64,000 nucleotides of DNA from Muribaculaceae bacterium (GTDB lineage Bacteria; Pseudomonadota; Alphaproteobacteria; Rs-D84), in NCBI GenBank assembly GCA_023665245.1, contig JAMPEH010000001.1:124001-188000 (forward strand), given 5' to 3'. The notes under the pieces are model-generated. The model was not told where the DNA came from, did no database searches, and saw only the letters and a program-made list of their open reading frames with translations. Shown here in pieces: positions 36,456 to 44,017 of this stretch (its first letter is position 1; every line of letters begins with the position of its first letter). Both the position numbers and the translations under genes were made by a program.

Positions 36456-36635
36456 TTAGTGAGGCATTTTTGCTTCTGTCATAACGACATGCTTGCGTAA
36501 TTTCGGATCATACTTGCGGAATTTCATTTTTCCCTGGGTATTTTCAGACTTTGTATTTTTTGTTGTTGTATAGAAATAACCGGTTTCTTTGTTTTCCAGT
36601 TTTACAACTTCTTTTGAACCTTTCTTGGATGCCAT
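36456..36635 (-). CDS. rpmG: 50S ribosomal protein L33
   Basis: 59 aa, read directly from the sequence: MASKKGSKEVVKLENKET, then GYFYTTTKN and KMKFRKYDPKLRKHVVMTEA. This is the L33 pattern (xGxFYTTTKN...KKFDPxxRKHVxxxEAK). It has no cysteines, so it is the zinc-independent form. The ribosome site AAAGGTACATAAA precedes the ATG at 36635. Single gene with its own terminator. Confidence 0.95.
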   Translation of the reverse strand: MASKKGSKEVVKLENKETGYFYTTTKNTKSENTQGKMKFRKYDPKLRKHVVMTEAKMPH

Positions 36636-36707
36636 TTTATGTACCTTTTATTATTCTGCGTTGGATTTTAGGTTAAATTTTACCATAAATCAAGTCTTTT
36701 TTATTTT

Positions 36708-36792
36708 TGGTGCGGGCGGGGGGACTTGAACCCCCACGGGTTTCCCCACTGGAACCTAAATCCAGCGCGCCTACCAATTCCGCCACGCCCGC
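36708..36792 (-). tRNA. tRNA-Leu (anticodon UAG), CCA encoded
   Basis: 85 bases. Acceptor GCGGGCG pairs with CGCCCGC, discriminator A, genomic CCA at 36710-36708. Anticodon arm CTGGA-TTTAGGT-TCCAG gives TAG. A long variable arm (GTGGGGAAACCCGTG) marks a class II tRNA, and the T loop GTTCAAGTC is present. Confidence 0.95.
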
Positions 36793-36800
36793 AAATGTTT

Positions 36801-36920
36801 TTAATATACCGGATAATTACGTGGAAAACTGTCGTCTGGTCGGGCCAGATTAGACTTAACCCCGCATGCCGCGACCATTAATGTCACCACGAATAAAAAT
36901 CCCAATATTACTTTTTGCAT
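36801..36920 (-). CDS. lptM: small lipoprotein LptM (YifL-like)
   Basis: 39 aa, read from the minus strand: MQKVILGFLFVVTLMVAACG then VKSNLARPDDSFPRNYPVY. Signal peptide with lipobox VAAC followed by G[VL]K-x(3)-L-x-x-P and FPRxYP, the pattern of the alphaproteobacterial LptM/YifL family. LptM helps LptD-LptE mature by promoting correct disulfides. It lies 8 bases beyond the 5' end of tRNA-Leu on the same strand, so it may be read together with the tRNA. Confidence 0.75.
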   Translation of the reverse strand: MQKVILGFLFVVTLMVAACGVKSNLARPDDSFPRNYPVY

Positions 36921-37027
36921 GTCGTGATTATAAATTGACAACCCGACACTGTCAATGTATTTAGGTTTTGCCTAAACAGGATTTTATGCTAATATCCCAT
37001 ATAACAGGATGGGGGATTTTTTCAGAT

Positions 37028-38224
37028 ATGCGTAAAAAATTATTGCGTGATTTGCATTTAATGGTTGCGTTTGCCGCATTTCGCAATATCAGCGATTTGT
37101 TCTTGGGTACATTTTTCGTATCGTTTGTGATGCATCTGGCGGCGAATGAAATACTCAGTGTTTCTGTATATAAATTTTTTGAATACCTGGCAACGGTTGC
37201 GGGATTTTATATCTTTGCCCATTGGTGCAAGCGTTTTGGCAAAAAGACCGTTTTTACGTTAAATCTGTTGCCCAAGGCGGCGGTACTGTTGCTGATAATT
37301 TTTGCAGGTGATACAGCGCCAAACCATATCATCGCATTGGGGATTATGTATGGTATCAGTGCGTCAATGTATCATCTGCCGATGCATTTAATGGTTCAAG
37401 AAAAAGTATCGCCCGATGCAATGGGTAAATATATCGGGCTAAAAAACGCGGTTGGATATTTTACCAAGATTCTGGCGCCGATTATATTGGGGTTGTTTAT
37501 CACAATCGGGTCATATACCGAAATGGCATGTGCATTGCTGGCAATGTGTGTGGCCGAATTTATAATGATTATGTTTTTGTCACCGTCACATCACAACAGC
37601 CAACAACATGTGGACTTTTCCGGATTTTTTTGCTGCATGCGTCGATTCCCGATAATACGTTATCTGTTCTTGTCAGAAATTCTGCGTGGCTTTTCAATCA
37701 GTGGGGCCTTGGGTACGGTTATTACAATGTATACGGTGTATATGTTTCATACTGATTTAAATCTGGGGATATTTACAACTATATTTTCAATTTGTTCAAT
37801 ATTGACGGCGATTCTGGGCGGCAGATACGCAACACGTGAAAATTTCTCCAAATTATTTGCGATATGCACTGTCATTGCAATTTCTGTTATGGGCATATTT
37901 ATGTATTGGACAACGCCGGCGACATTTTTATTGTATAATTTTATATACGCCACTGTTTTGACACTGATGCTGCAAATCAGTGATGTAAATGTTTACAATC
38001 TGGCCCAGTCCAAATGTATAAAATCATGCCACAGGATTGAATACTTTGTCTTACGTGACAGTGCACTATTTATCGGACGGTGGGTGTCACTGGTTATATT
38101 GATGTACATCGGTGTGTTTGGTGATGCAGGCGCATTGCGCTATTACTTGGCGGCGGCAACAATTGCAGTAATGCTGTCTGGGATTGTATCAATGCTGGTG
38201 TCGCCACGCATTCGCATGCGCTGA
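37028..38224 (+). CDS. MFS-type membrane transporter
   Basis: 398 aa, about 12 hydrophobic helices. Motif-A-like CKRFGKKTVFTLNLLPKAAV between TM2 and TM3 and a repeated RYATRENFSKLFAIC in the second half support a major facilitator fold. Substrate unknown. The start is uncertain: the ATG at 37028 puts the basic MRKKLLRDLH before the first helix; the ATG at 36986 has a better placed AGGA but adds a non-basic leader. Stands alone between lptM and tRNA-Glu. Confidence 0.78.
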   Translation: MRKKLLRDLHLMVAFAAFRNISDLFLGTFFVSFVMHLAANEILSVSVYKFFEYLATVAGFYIFAHWCKRFGKKTVFTLNLLPKAAVLLLIIFAGDTAPNHIIALGIMYGISASMYHLPMHLMVQEKVSPDAMGKYIGLKNAVGYFTKILAPIILGLFITIGSYTEMACALLAMCVAEFIMIMFLSPSHHNSQQHVDFSGFFCCMRRFPIIRYLFLSEILRGFSISGALGTVITMYTVYMFHTDLNLGIFTTIFSICSILTAILGGRYATRENFSKLFAICTVIAISVMGIFMYWTTPATFLLYNFIYATVLTLMLQISDVNVYNLAQSKCIKSCHRIEYFVLRDSALFIGRWVSLVILMYIGVFGDAGALRYYLAAATIAVMLSGIVSMLVSPRIRMR

Positions 38225-38336
38225 CATGATGGGTTATTTTGTGTGCTCGCGCTGGGCCATGTTAAAAAATTTCGAACAGCATCAATACGGCAGATTTTCA
38301 ATAAAAAATCCGCCCAAACGGACGGTAAATCATACT

Positions 38337-38478
38337 TGGCAGCCCCAACCAGATTGTTCGCATCGCGTTGCGACCGTACCTGACGGTACTTGCTTACCAC
38401 ACGTAAGGCGCGACTGCGTTTCACTTGTCTTGCCAACTATCGTGTCGAACTGGTTCGTTCTCATCTGATTGGGGCAGA
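38337..38478 (-). repeat. tRNA-Glu-proximal repeat element with duplicated tRNA 3' end
   Basis: Begins (minus strand) with GCCCCAATCAG and ends with CTGGTTGGGGCTGCCA, so its ends are complementary. It finishes in a 19-base copy of the tRNA-Glu 3' end (38337-38355 equals 38519-38537). The core (about 38398-38463: CGTAAGGC...TTGCCAACTA...TCGAAC...GGTTCGT) closely resembles the element beside tRNA-Asp at 46519-46632. A weak terminator (CCGTCC/GGGCGG with T-run, 38303-38325) follows on the minus strand. Confidence 0.6.
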
Positions 38479-38483
38479 AAAAC

Positions 38484-38512
38484 AAAACCGTGCCAAATAA
38501 AGCACGGTTTTC
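38484..38512 (-). terminator. terminator of tRNA-Glu
   Basis: Stem AACCGTGC/GCACGGTT (38486-38493 with 38502-38509); on the minus strand followed by TTGTTTTT. Confidence 0.85.
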
Positions 38513-38518
38513 TTTTCC

Positions 38519-38594
38519 TGGCAGCCCCAACCAGATTCGAACTGGTGTTCTCGCCTTGAAAGGGCGGTGTCCTAGGCCTCTAGACGATGGGGCC
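38519..38594 (-). tRNA. tRNA-Glu (anticodon UUC), CCA encoded
   Basis: 76 bases. Acceptor GGCCCCA pairs with TGGGGCT (G-U at the first pair), discriminator G, genomic CCA. Anticodon loop CTTTCAA gives TTC; D arm with TCTAGAGGCCTAGGA and T loop GTTCGAATC are typical of tRNA-Glu. Confidence 0.95.
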
Positions 38595-38672
38595 AAAACT
38601 TGGAAATTGAACATATCAATTTCACTTAGTCTTTGTCATTCCTGCAACGGCAGGAACGATGGGGCCAAAACT
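38584..38672. repeat. 17-bp direct repeat flanking a 55-bp insert at the 5' end of tRNA-Glu
   Basis: ACGATGGGGCCAAAACT occurs at 38584-38600 (covering the tRNA 5' end) and again at 38656-38672. The 55 bases between them end in a CCTGCAACGGCAGG palindrome. This looks like an insertion with target duplication or a tandem repair event. Confidence 0.7.
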
Positions 38673-38746
38673 GCCACAAATTTAAATGATTTTATTCAAA
38701 TTTGCCGGCCAATTATAACCTGATTTTTTTGCACTGTCAAGTTATA

Positions 38747-39202
38747 TTATTCAGAAACCGTTTCAATTACTGTTTCAGATTCAACTGTTTCCGTTTCTGT
38801 TGTCGCGATATCGCCGGCACCTGTCTGATTGAATACCATTGTTTGACCATCTGACCCATACAGTGTCAATGTATCACCATTTAAGTCATATTTTTCAACC
38901 GTCGCCATGAATTGAAAGTATTCTTGTTCAGTGGTCATTGCGTCCATTGGGCCCATCATCATCGTTGACAGAACGTCGCCAAATGTAATCTTGTTGCCGC
39001 GGGCGGTATAAGATGCGTTATACAGGTTTACAACCTGGCCGTTTATGCGGTTTGCGTCTGGTGCAAATGTTAATGTAATTGGTGTATTGTTTGATTGTGC
39101 AATAAAACTTAGTCCCTTTAATTTTTCAGGATCTTGTGCGTTGTTGCCGCATGCCGCCAGTGTCAGTACACCCAATCCCATTGCAATGCATTTGATGTTC
39201 AT
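38747..39202 (-). CDS. small lipoprotein, META/HslJ-like
   Basis: 151 aa. Signal peptide with lipobox LAAC at residue 18. The mature part is beta-rich with LKGLSFIAQSNNTPITLTFA, INGQVVNLYNASYTARGNKI and a terminal Thr/Glu-rich tail. The pattern (G-x-x-F...I-T-L-x-F...N-x-x-x-G-x-x-G-N-x-Y) resembles META/HslJ domains, which occur in outer-membrane lipoproteins linked to stress. The assignment is moderate. Ribosome site AAAAAAGGAGAACACT. Confidence 0.65.
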   Translation of the reverse strand: MNIKCIAMGLGVLTLAACGNNAQDPEKLKGLSFIAQSNNTPITLTFAPDANRINGQVVNLYNASYTARGNKITFGDVLSTMMMGPMDAMTTEQEYFQFMATVEKYDLNGDTLTLYGSDGQTMVFNQTGAGDIATTETETVESETVIETVSE

Positions 39203-39243
39203 AGTGTTCTCCTTTTTTGCCTATAATAGTGATATAATATCTG

Positions 39244-39792
39244 TTATTCCGACCAATTGCAATCAGATGTGAATAGATACGTACCGGTCTCTTCATCTTG
39301 TGGCGTGTTTGCCGGGATATAGCATGCCGTGATAAAAATATTTGTGCCTATATCACTGGTGCCGCCGGTGGGGCACGGTGTACATTCAGACATTGAATTC
39401 GTCATTGGTGTGCCATAATATCCTGTGGGGCATATATACCTGGTTGTTTTTGTGCATGCGGTACTGCCAGAATTATTGTTATAAAGCACACGGTATGACA
39501 TACCGGTATCTGGGGCTGTAAATGTTTCGTCCGTTGTGCCAATGCCACACAGGTCTTGATTTATATCCCCGCTGCACCAGCATCCCAAATAACTGTCGCG
39601 CCATACGCATGTGCCTGAATAAGATGTTGTTCTGCATTCGGGGTCAAATGTGACGTTTGACGCATACATGTCTGATGGGCCACAACTGGCGCCGGGTGTC
39701 TGGCCATTTATTCGGCACGGAATACCCGCCGCCATTGCGACATGAATATTGCACAATACGATTAATCCAGAAACAAGTGTTTTGGTTTTCAT
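39244..39792 (-). CDS. secreted Cys-rich protein (CYIP C-terminal family)
   Basis: 182 aa with signal peptide (MKTKTLVSGLIVLCNIHVAM). Mature protein with about 20 cysteines, including CPTGYYGTPMTNSMSECTPC, and the C-terminal ACYIPANTP...YLFTSDCNWSE that defines the family also seen at 28895 and 56118. TGYYG...S-x-C-x-x-CP is shared with 56118 (GAGYYGSPTSESSGCTKCPG). The start at 39792 follows AAAGGGAGAAGTT; the upstream frame is open only through the leader RNA. Role unknown, probably surface or periplasmic. Confidence 0.75.
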   Translation of the reverse strand: MKTKTLVSGLIVLCNIHVAMAAGIPCRINGQTPGASCGPSDMYASNVTFDPECRTTSYSGTCVWRDSYLGCWCSGDINQDLCGIGTTDETFTAPDTGMSYRVLYNNNSGSTACTKTTRYICPTGYYGTPMTNSMSECTPCPTGGTSDIGTNIFITACYIPANTPQDEETGTYLFTSDCNWSE

Positions 39793-39825
39793 AACTTCTC
39801 CCTTTGTTAATTGTTTGATTACGAA

Positions 39826-40056
39826 ATCAAAAACCGCCACAAATGCAGCGGTCGGGAAGTTAGAACAATCATAGTAATTAGATGATCTGCTGGGTTTCGG
39901 GCATGCCCTGTTGTATAGCCAGCACTTCCCAACCGACATCGGCCAGGAAAACATGCGCAATTACGCACAAATAACGACAGCGAACACAACGTCCGTGCCG
40001 AATTACTAAGGGATGTTCTACGTCCCGAACCGGTTATCCACACGGTTCCCTGTAAT
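39826..40056 (-). ncRNA. structured leader RNA, type I (leader A)
   Basis: Minus-strand leader of the Cys-rich gene ending at 39244. The 5' domain (complement of 40004-40056) has CAGGGAACCG...CCGGTTC and CGGGACGTAGAACATCCC. The 3' domain is closed by GTTGGGAAG (complement 39925-39933) and CTTCCCGAC (complement 39851-39859). Inside are CTATACAACAGG (39907-39918), an ATCAT/ATGAT hairpin and TTGTTCTAAC. The terminator-like hairpin ACCGC/GCGGT with TTTTTGATTT follows directly, before the ribosome site. Confidence 0.7.
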
Positions 40057-40280
40057 GATGCAATTTTTGATAACGTTATGCAAACGAAAATATAGTGACA
40101 AATTGTGGTGTTAGTGTATCAGTTGTCAATCTTGCGCAGTCAGGACGGGATAAAAAATAGAATAAATCACCAGAGAAATTTGAAATAGTTTTTTATTTTG
40201 TCTGTTTTAACTAGTTGATTTTTTTTAGTAAATATGATAAAATATACACAAGTATATATTAAAATAATTAGAGAAACAAA
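40057..40280. other. AT-rich intergenic stretch upstream of rloA
   Basis: No gene seen. Base composition shifts to strongly AT-rich from about 40130, matching the rloA/rloB genes, so the left edge of the acquired segment is probably near here. Confidence 0.5.
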
Positions 40281-41564
40281 ATGGCAATAAAAAATCTTCG
40301 TAGATTAAAAGTAGCTAATTTTTATTCCTTTGATGAAGAGGGACAAGAAATATTTTTCACTGTTAATGGTGATGTAGTAAGAGAAAATCCAAACACGGCA
40401 TTTATTTCTGTGTCAGATGATCATGAAGAGTTTATTACGCCAGTAACGTTAATTTATGGTGCGAACGCATCAGGAAAAACAAATCTTTTACAGTTTGTTG
40501 GTGTTTTGAATGAGATTTTAAAAAGGGTAAATCAAACTGCTAGTGATAAATTACCTTATATCCCATTTGATAAAAGTAACAAGCCTTCTTGTATTGAAAT
40601 AGAGTTTATTATTAAGGATGTTATATATTCTTATCAATTGGAATATACTCAGAAAGATATTGTCTTAGAAAGTTTGTTTGTTGTCAATAAATCTGGTGTG
40701 ATGGCAAAGTTGTATGAACGCCAAAATAGTAAGGTTGTTTTTGGTAGATTGTCAAAAGTGCCAGATGTAATAAAAAAAGAAATAAAAGATCGTTTGAAAA
40801 CACGAAATGATATTTCGGTGTTAGAAATATTAAACGTAGGAAATATTAAGCCTTATGTATTTGTGTACGATTTTTTGCGCAGTCCGGCTACAAGAAATGT
40901 TGGGAAATTGTTATATGATAACTCTGAATTAAGAAAAACAGTTTTAATGTTTTTAAAAAAAGCAGATGTTGGAATAGTTGATCTTCAAGTAGAAAGAGAA
41001 GGTTATAAAGATTCTATAAATCCCGATATAAAGAATCGTTTGCTTAACGATGGGATAGATATAGACAAATTAATTAATGTTAATGATATAGAATATAGGT
41101 ATAAAATATATTTTAAACACAAAGGAATTGGAAAAAGATTGTCAATCAATGAAGAAAGTGCCGGAACCGGCGTTTTTCTGAAATTCTTAACAAGAATATT
41201 GCCAATATGTTTGCATGATGGTGGTGTGTATGTTGTAGATGAACTAGAAGAGAACTTACATCCGTTATTAGCAAAACAAGTTATAGAAATGTTTAATAAC
41301 AAGCTAATAAATAAAAGTGGCGCACAGTTAGTGGCGGTTACTCATGAAACATTGCTAATGGATACAGAAGGTGTTGTTAGTGATGATATTTGGTTCGTTG
41401 AAAAGAATAACAAAACAGGTGTTTCTGTTGTATATCCTTTAAGTCAATTTACAGATATTGAAAGTGCTTATGATTTCCAAAAGGCTTATTTGAAAGGACG
41501 TTTCGGTGGTATTCCGTATTTGGGCAGTGTTGAATCTTTGGCTAAACTTATAGAGAGTAAATAA
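40281..41564 (+). CDS. rloA: RloA-like AAA15 family ATPase (putative phage-defence protein)
   Basis: 427 aa SMC/OLD-like ATPase. Walker A is YGANASGKTNLL near residue 60; the signature region is LSINEESAGTGVFLKF, Walker B VYVVDELEENLHPLL, followed by a His switch VAVTHETLL. This is the AAA15/RloA type, which pairs with RloB and is associated with abortive infection (the AbiL pair has the same make-up, to my knowledge). The codon use is strongly AT-rich (AAA, ATA, TTA) unlike the neighbours, indicating acquisition by transfer. rloB starts 1 base after its stop. Confidence 0.85.
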   Translation: MAIKNLRRLKVANFYSFDEEGQEIFFTVNGDVVRENPNTAFISVSDDHEEFITPVTLIYGANASGKTNLLQFVGVLNEILKRVNQTASDKLPYIPFDKSNKPSCIEIEFIIKDVIYSYQLEYTQKDIVLESLFVVNKSGVMAKLYERQNSKVVFGRLSKVPDVIKKEIKDRLKTRNDISVLEILNVGNIKPYVFVYDFLRSPATRNVGKLLYDNSELRKTVLMFLKKADVGIVDLQVEREGYKDSINPDIKNRLLNDGIDIDKLINVNDIEYRYKIYFKHKGIGKRLSINEESAGTGVFLKFLTRILPICLHDGGVYVVDELEENLHPLLAKQVIEMFNNKLINKSGAQLVAVTHETLLMDTEGVVSDDIWFVEKNNKTGVSVVYPLSQFTDIESAYDFQKAYLKGRFGGIPYLGSVESLAKLIESK

Positions 41565-41565
41565 A

Positions 41566-42210
41566 ATGGCAAAACGAAAGATTTTAACACATAAAGAACA
41601 ATTGATAGATAAAAACAATAAAAGTATTTCTATTGTATTAATATTAGAAGGCGAGGAAACAGAAAAAGATTATTTTAGTAATTATATATTAAAATTTAAG
41701 GATGCTAAAAATGTTGTTGTTTGCCCAGGAAATAGGAGAACTGCGGTAGGACAGTTGTATAACAGGGCTATAGAAAAACAGCAAATATATACAAATGCTG
41801 CAGTTTTTATGGTTTTTGATGAAGATGATAAATTTAGTAAAGAGACAGACAAACAAGCATTAGAAAATTATATGTCAAAATGTAATAATTTTGGTTGTAT
41901 AAATAACAACAAAATAAATATGATATTTTCTAATAGGCAATTTGAATTGTGGGGTGTATTACATTTTGAAAAGATTTGTGGTGATATAACAAAAGCAGTT
42001 TTATTAGAAAAAACAAAAAAGTATTTTCCAAAATATGATGAAGCTAAACATAAAATTTTGGATTTTGATCTAATAAATAGCGAAGAATCAAATGCCAGAA
42101 GAAATGCTAAGATGTTAAGAAAAGAAAATGGTTATAAGAGACGTTCTACAACGAATGTAGATGAGTTATTAGAATATATGTGTAAAAAATTAGAAAAAAG
42201 ACCAATTTAG
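41566..42210 (+). CDS. rloB: RloB-like protein (putative phage-defence effector)
   Basis: 214 aa. Shows the RloB pattern: VLILEGEETEKDYFSNYI at the N-terminus, NVVVCPGNRRTAVGQLYNRA, FMVFDEDDKF and MIFSNRQFELWGVLHFEK. The conserved Glu and DEDD acids suggest a Toprim-like metal-binding nuclease fold. It is translated with the AAA15 ATPase as a two-gene system; both share the same AT-rich composition. Nuclease action on phage or host nucleic acid is inferred from the family. Confidence 0.82.
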   Translation: MAKRKILTHKEQLIDKNNKSISIVLILEGEETEKDYFSNYILKFKDAKNVVVCPGNRRTAVGQLYNRAIEKQQIYTNAAVFMVFDEDDKFSKETDKQALENYMSKCNNFGCINNNKINMIFSNRQFELWGVLHFEKICGDITKAVLLEKTKKYFPKYDEAKHKILDFDLINSEESNARRNAKMLRKENGYKRRSTTNVDELLEYMCKKLEKRPI

Positions 42211-42303
42211 TATTATTATATTAATCTGTTTATAAAATTATTTATATAAAGAATAAATCCCTATAAAAATTTACTTGCCACGAATATGGGATTTTTATAT
42301 CAT

Positions 42304-42485
42304 ACCCATGATTGCGAGAGAGTCGCAATTAGGCGTCGAAACCTTAATAAGAAGTGTCCGGAGTGGACAGAAATATCTCCAGCCATGGGTTGGAGGGCGG
42401 TGAATATATTGAATAAGCCCGCTATTTCTTCTTATATAGTTTCGAACCTCCAACCACTTGAATGATTTCAGTGGTTTGTTTGTAA
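42304..42485 (+). ncRNA. structured leader RNA, type I-like (leader E)
   Basis: Precedes the Cys-rich gene at 42507. Hairpin ATTGCGA/TCGCAAT (42311-42329) and AGG-CGTCGAAA-CCT follow the strand ACCCATG (42304-42310), which can pair with CATGGGT (42384-42390). CATGGGT overlaps GGTTGGAGG (42388-42396), which instead pairs with CCTCCAACC (42447-42455), so the two folds exclude each other. A hairpin CCACT/AGTGG with TTTGTTT follows (42454-42480). The layout matches leader D and, more loosely, A-C. Confidence 0.6.
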
Positions 42486-42506
42486 AAGCATAACCAGGGG
42501 CAGGGG

Positions 42507-43481
42507 ATGAGGTTCGTTTTTATTTCGTTATTTATTCTGACCACGTTATCGTGGAATGCACACGGTGCAGAAATTGTAAAGTTTGGTGCCACACTATGTC
42601 CCACTGGCCAGCATATGAGTAATGGCATATGCATTGACCTGTCGTACGAGCGTTGCCCGTCAGGATTCCATCAATCATTAATTGGCGCCAGTACATTTTC
42701 TGCGCCATCGATAGCGCAACGCAATTGCATGAACGCATATAATCCGTTCACAATGCCAGATGAATTTTATGCCATATATAATGGCGTCTTGGTCAGTTTT
42801 GGTGCGACATTATGTGATGAAAATTCCCAGTTTGGTGGCGGTGCATGCGCCGAACGCGTCCAGGGCCGCTGTCCGGATGGCCAATACCAGACATTAATCG
42901 GTGCAAATACTTTTTCATCACCCACCGCAGAATTAAACGAATGTATGAATTCATATAATCAGTATGAAATGCCTGATGTTTGGTCTGCGATTTATAACGG
43001 GGTATTGGTGAATTTCGGGGCCACACTGTGCGGGGCCGGGCAATATTTGTCTGATGGTGCATGTGTATCGCGTGACCGTGGTGATTGCCCGGACAGTTTC
43101 TATGACATCACTGTATCAGACACAACAATGATGCCGCGTGAAAACGCATCGTGCGCATCTGGATATTCGTCATTTTGGCTGGCGGCGAATTGTGCATCGG
43201 GGGACGTACAAAACAATATGTGTGCCGTGCTGTGTGATGCAGGATTGTCGTATTCAGGCACCGGTGCATGTGTTGCGATGTGTTCGGTCAACGCCGGACG
43301 TAATGTGACACTGAACATGCCGGGGCGTTCATTGCCATTGTACGCGGTGCGTAATACGACGCCGGCACTGGGCGTTGCGACGTCCAACGGTGGCGTGTGT
43401 TATGGCAACCTGGTGCCGGGGACAATGCGTGGTGCGATAAATGTCACAGTATCTGGTAAAAATTATTACATATCGGATTAA
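42507..43481 (+). CDS. secreted Cys-rich repeat protein upstream of the retroelement target
   Basis: 324 aa with signal peptide (MRFVFISLFILTTLSWNAHG). Three repeats of about 65 residues carry FGATLC...GxC...CPxGxYQTLIGAxTFS, CMNxYNxYxMPD and AIYNGVLVxFGATLC. A Cys-rich segment follows, then a C-terminal module (LPLYAVRNTTPALGVATSNG...CYGNL) shared with the large protein at 34176-36110. The start follows AGGGGCAGGGG. It begins a run of three secreted-protein genes leading into the retroelement and is preceded by leader E. Function unknown. Confidence 0.72.
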   Translation: MRFVFISLFILTTLSWNAHGAEIVKFGATLCPTGQHMSNGICIDLSYERCPSGFHQSLIGASTFSAPSIAQRNCMNAYNPFTMPDEFYAIYNGVLVSFGATLCDENSQFGGGACAERVQGRCPDGQYQTLIGANTFSSPTAELNECMNSYNQYEMPDVWSAIYNGVLVNFGATLCGAGQYLSDGACVSRDRGDCPDSFYDITVSDTTMMPRENASCASGYSSFWLAANCASGDVQNNMCAVLCDAGLSYSGTGACVAMCSVNAGRNVTLNMPGRSLPLYAVRNTTPALGVATSNGGVCYGNLVPGTMRGAINVTVSGKNYYISD

Positions 43482-43512
43482 CAGAACAAAAACCAAAAGG
43501 AAGGACACAAAT

Positions 43513-44001
43513 ATGATAATGCGGATTATATCATTGCCAGTGATACTGGTTTCGATATGCAGTGCGGCGTATGGTGCGACCACATGCATACATAACCAGA
43601 CGCCAGTATTTATTATCAAAAAATCAGTAAATCCAACATCTGTATCATCAGATGCCGACAGTATGACGTTTTCACTGCGATTTGATTATGACTTGGTGCC
43701 GAATAATTCGTCATATCGGACATTAGATGGCATGGCAACGTGTAATGAAATTTCAACAGATACCGCAGGTGATAATGTTGTTACAGGTGCGGCAAATACG
43801 CATCTGCGTGCATCAAATGCAGATGTTGGGACAATGTGTTGGTGTCAATTAACGGGGCCGATTACATCGTGGTGGGTATATCTGCGGCAATATAGTGATG
43901 ATGCATCATGTGCGTCAGGCTGTGCGCGTGATTGTGCATCGGCAATGCGCGAAAATACAGATAATTTCCGCACAAATGGTGTGTATTTGGCAATATGGTA
44001 A
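43513..44001 (+). CDS. secreted Cys-rich protein, paralogue of the retroelement target
   Basis: 162 aa with signal peptide (MIMRIISLPVILVSICSAAY). Its C-terminal half parallels the variable protein next door: CWCQLTGPITSWWVY against CWCQMTHPVKSRWVF, then Y-S-x(3)-S-C-x(3)-C-A-x-x-C with conserved cysteine spacing. It lacks the variable-repeat nucleotide sequence and the GGLFGSVG end, so it is not a retrohoming target now. It could be an older, fixed copy or a partner protein. The start at 43513 follows AAAAGGAAGGACACAAAT. Confidence 0.7.
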   Translation: MIMRIISLPVILVSICSAAYGATTCIHNQTPVFIIKKSVNPTSVSSDADSMTFSLRFDYDLVPNNSSYRTLDGMATCNEISTDTAGDNVVTGAANTHLRASNADVGTMCWCQLTGPITSWWVYLRQYSDDASCASGCARDCASAMRENTDNFRTNGVYLAIW

Positions 44002-44017
44002 TGACATGGGGGAATAA

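Noticed and set aside
38337..38478. Second tRNA-Glu or tRNA pseudogene
   Set aside because: Only the 3' end of the tRNA (19 bases) is copied; no D arm or anticodon arm is present.
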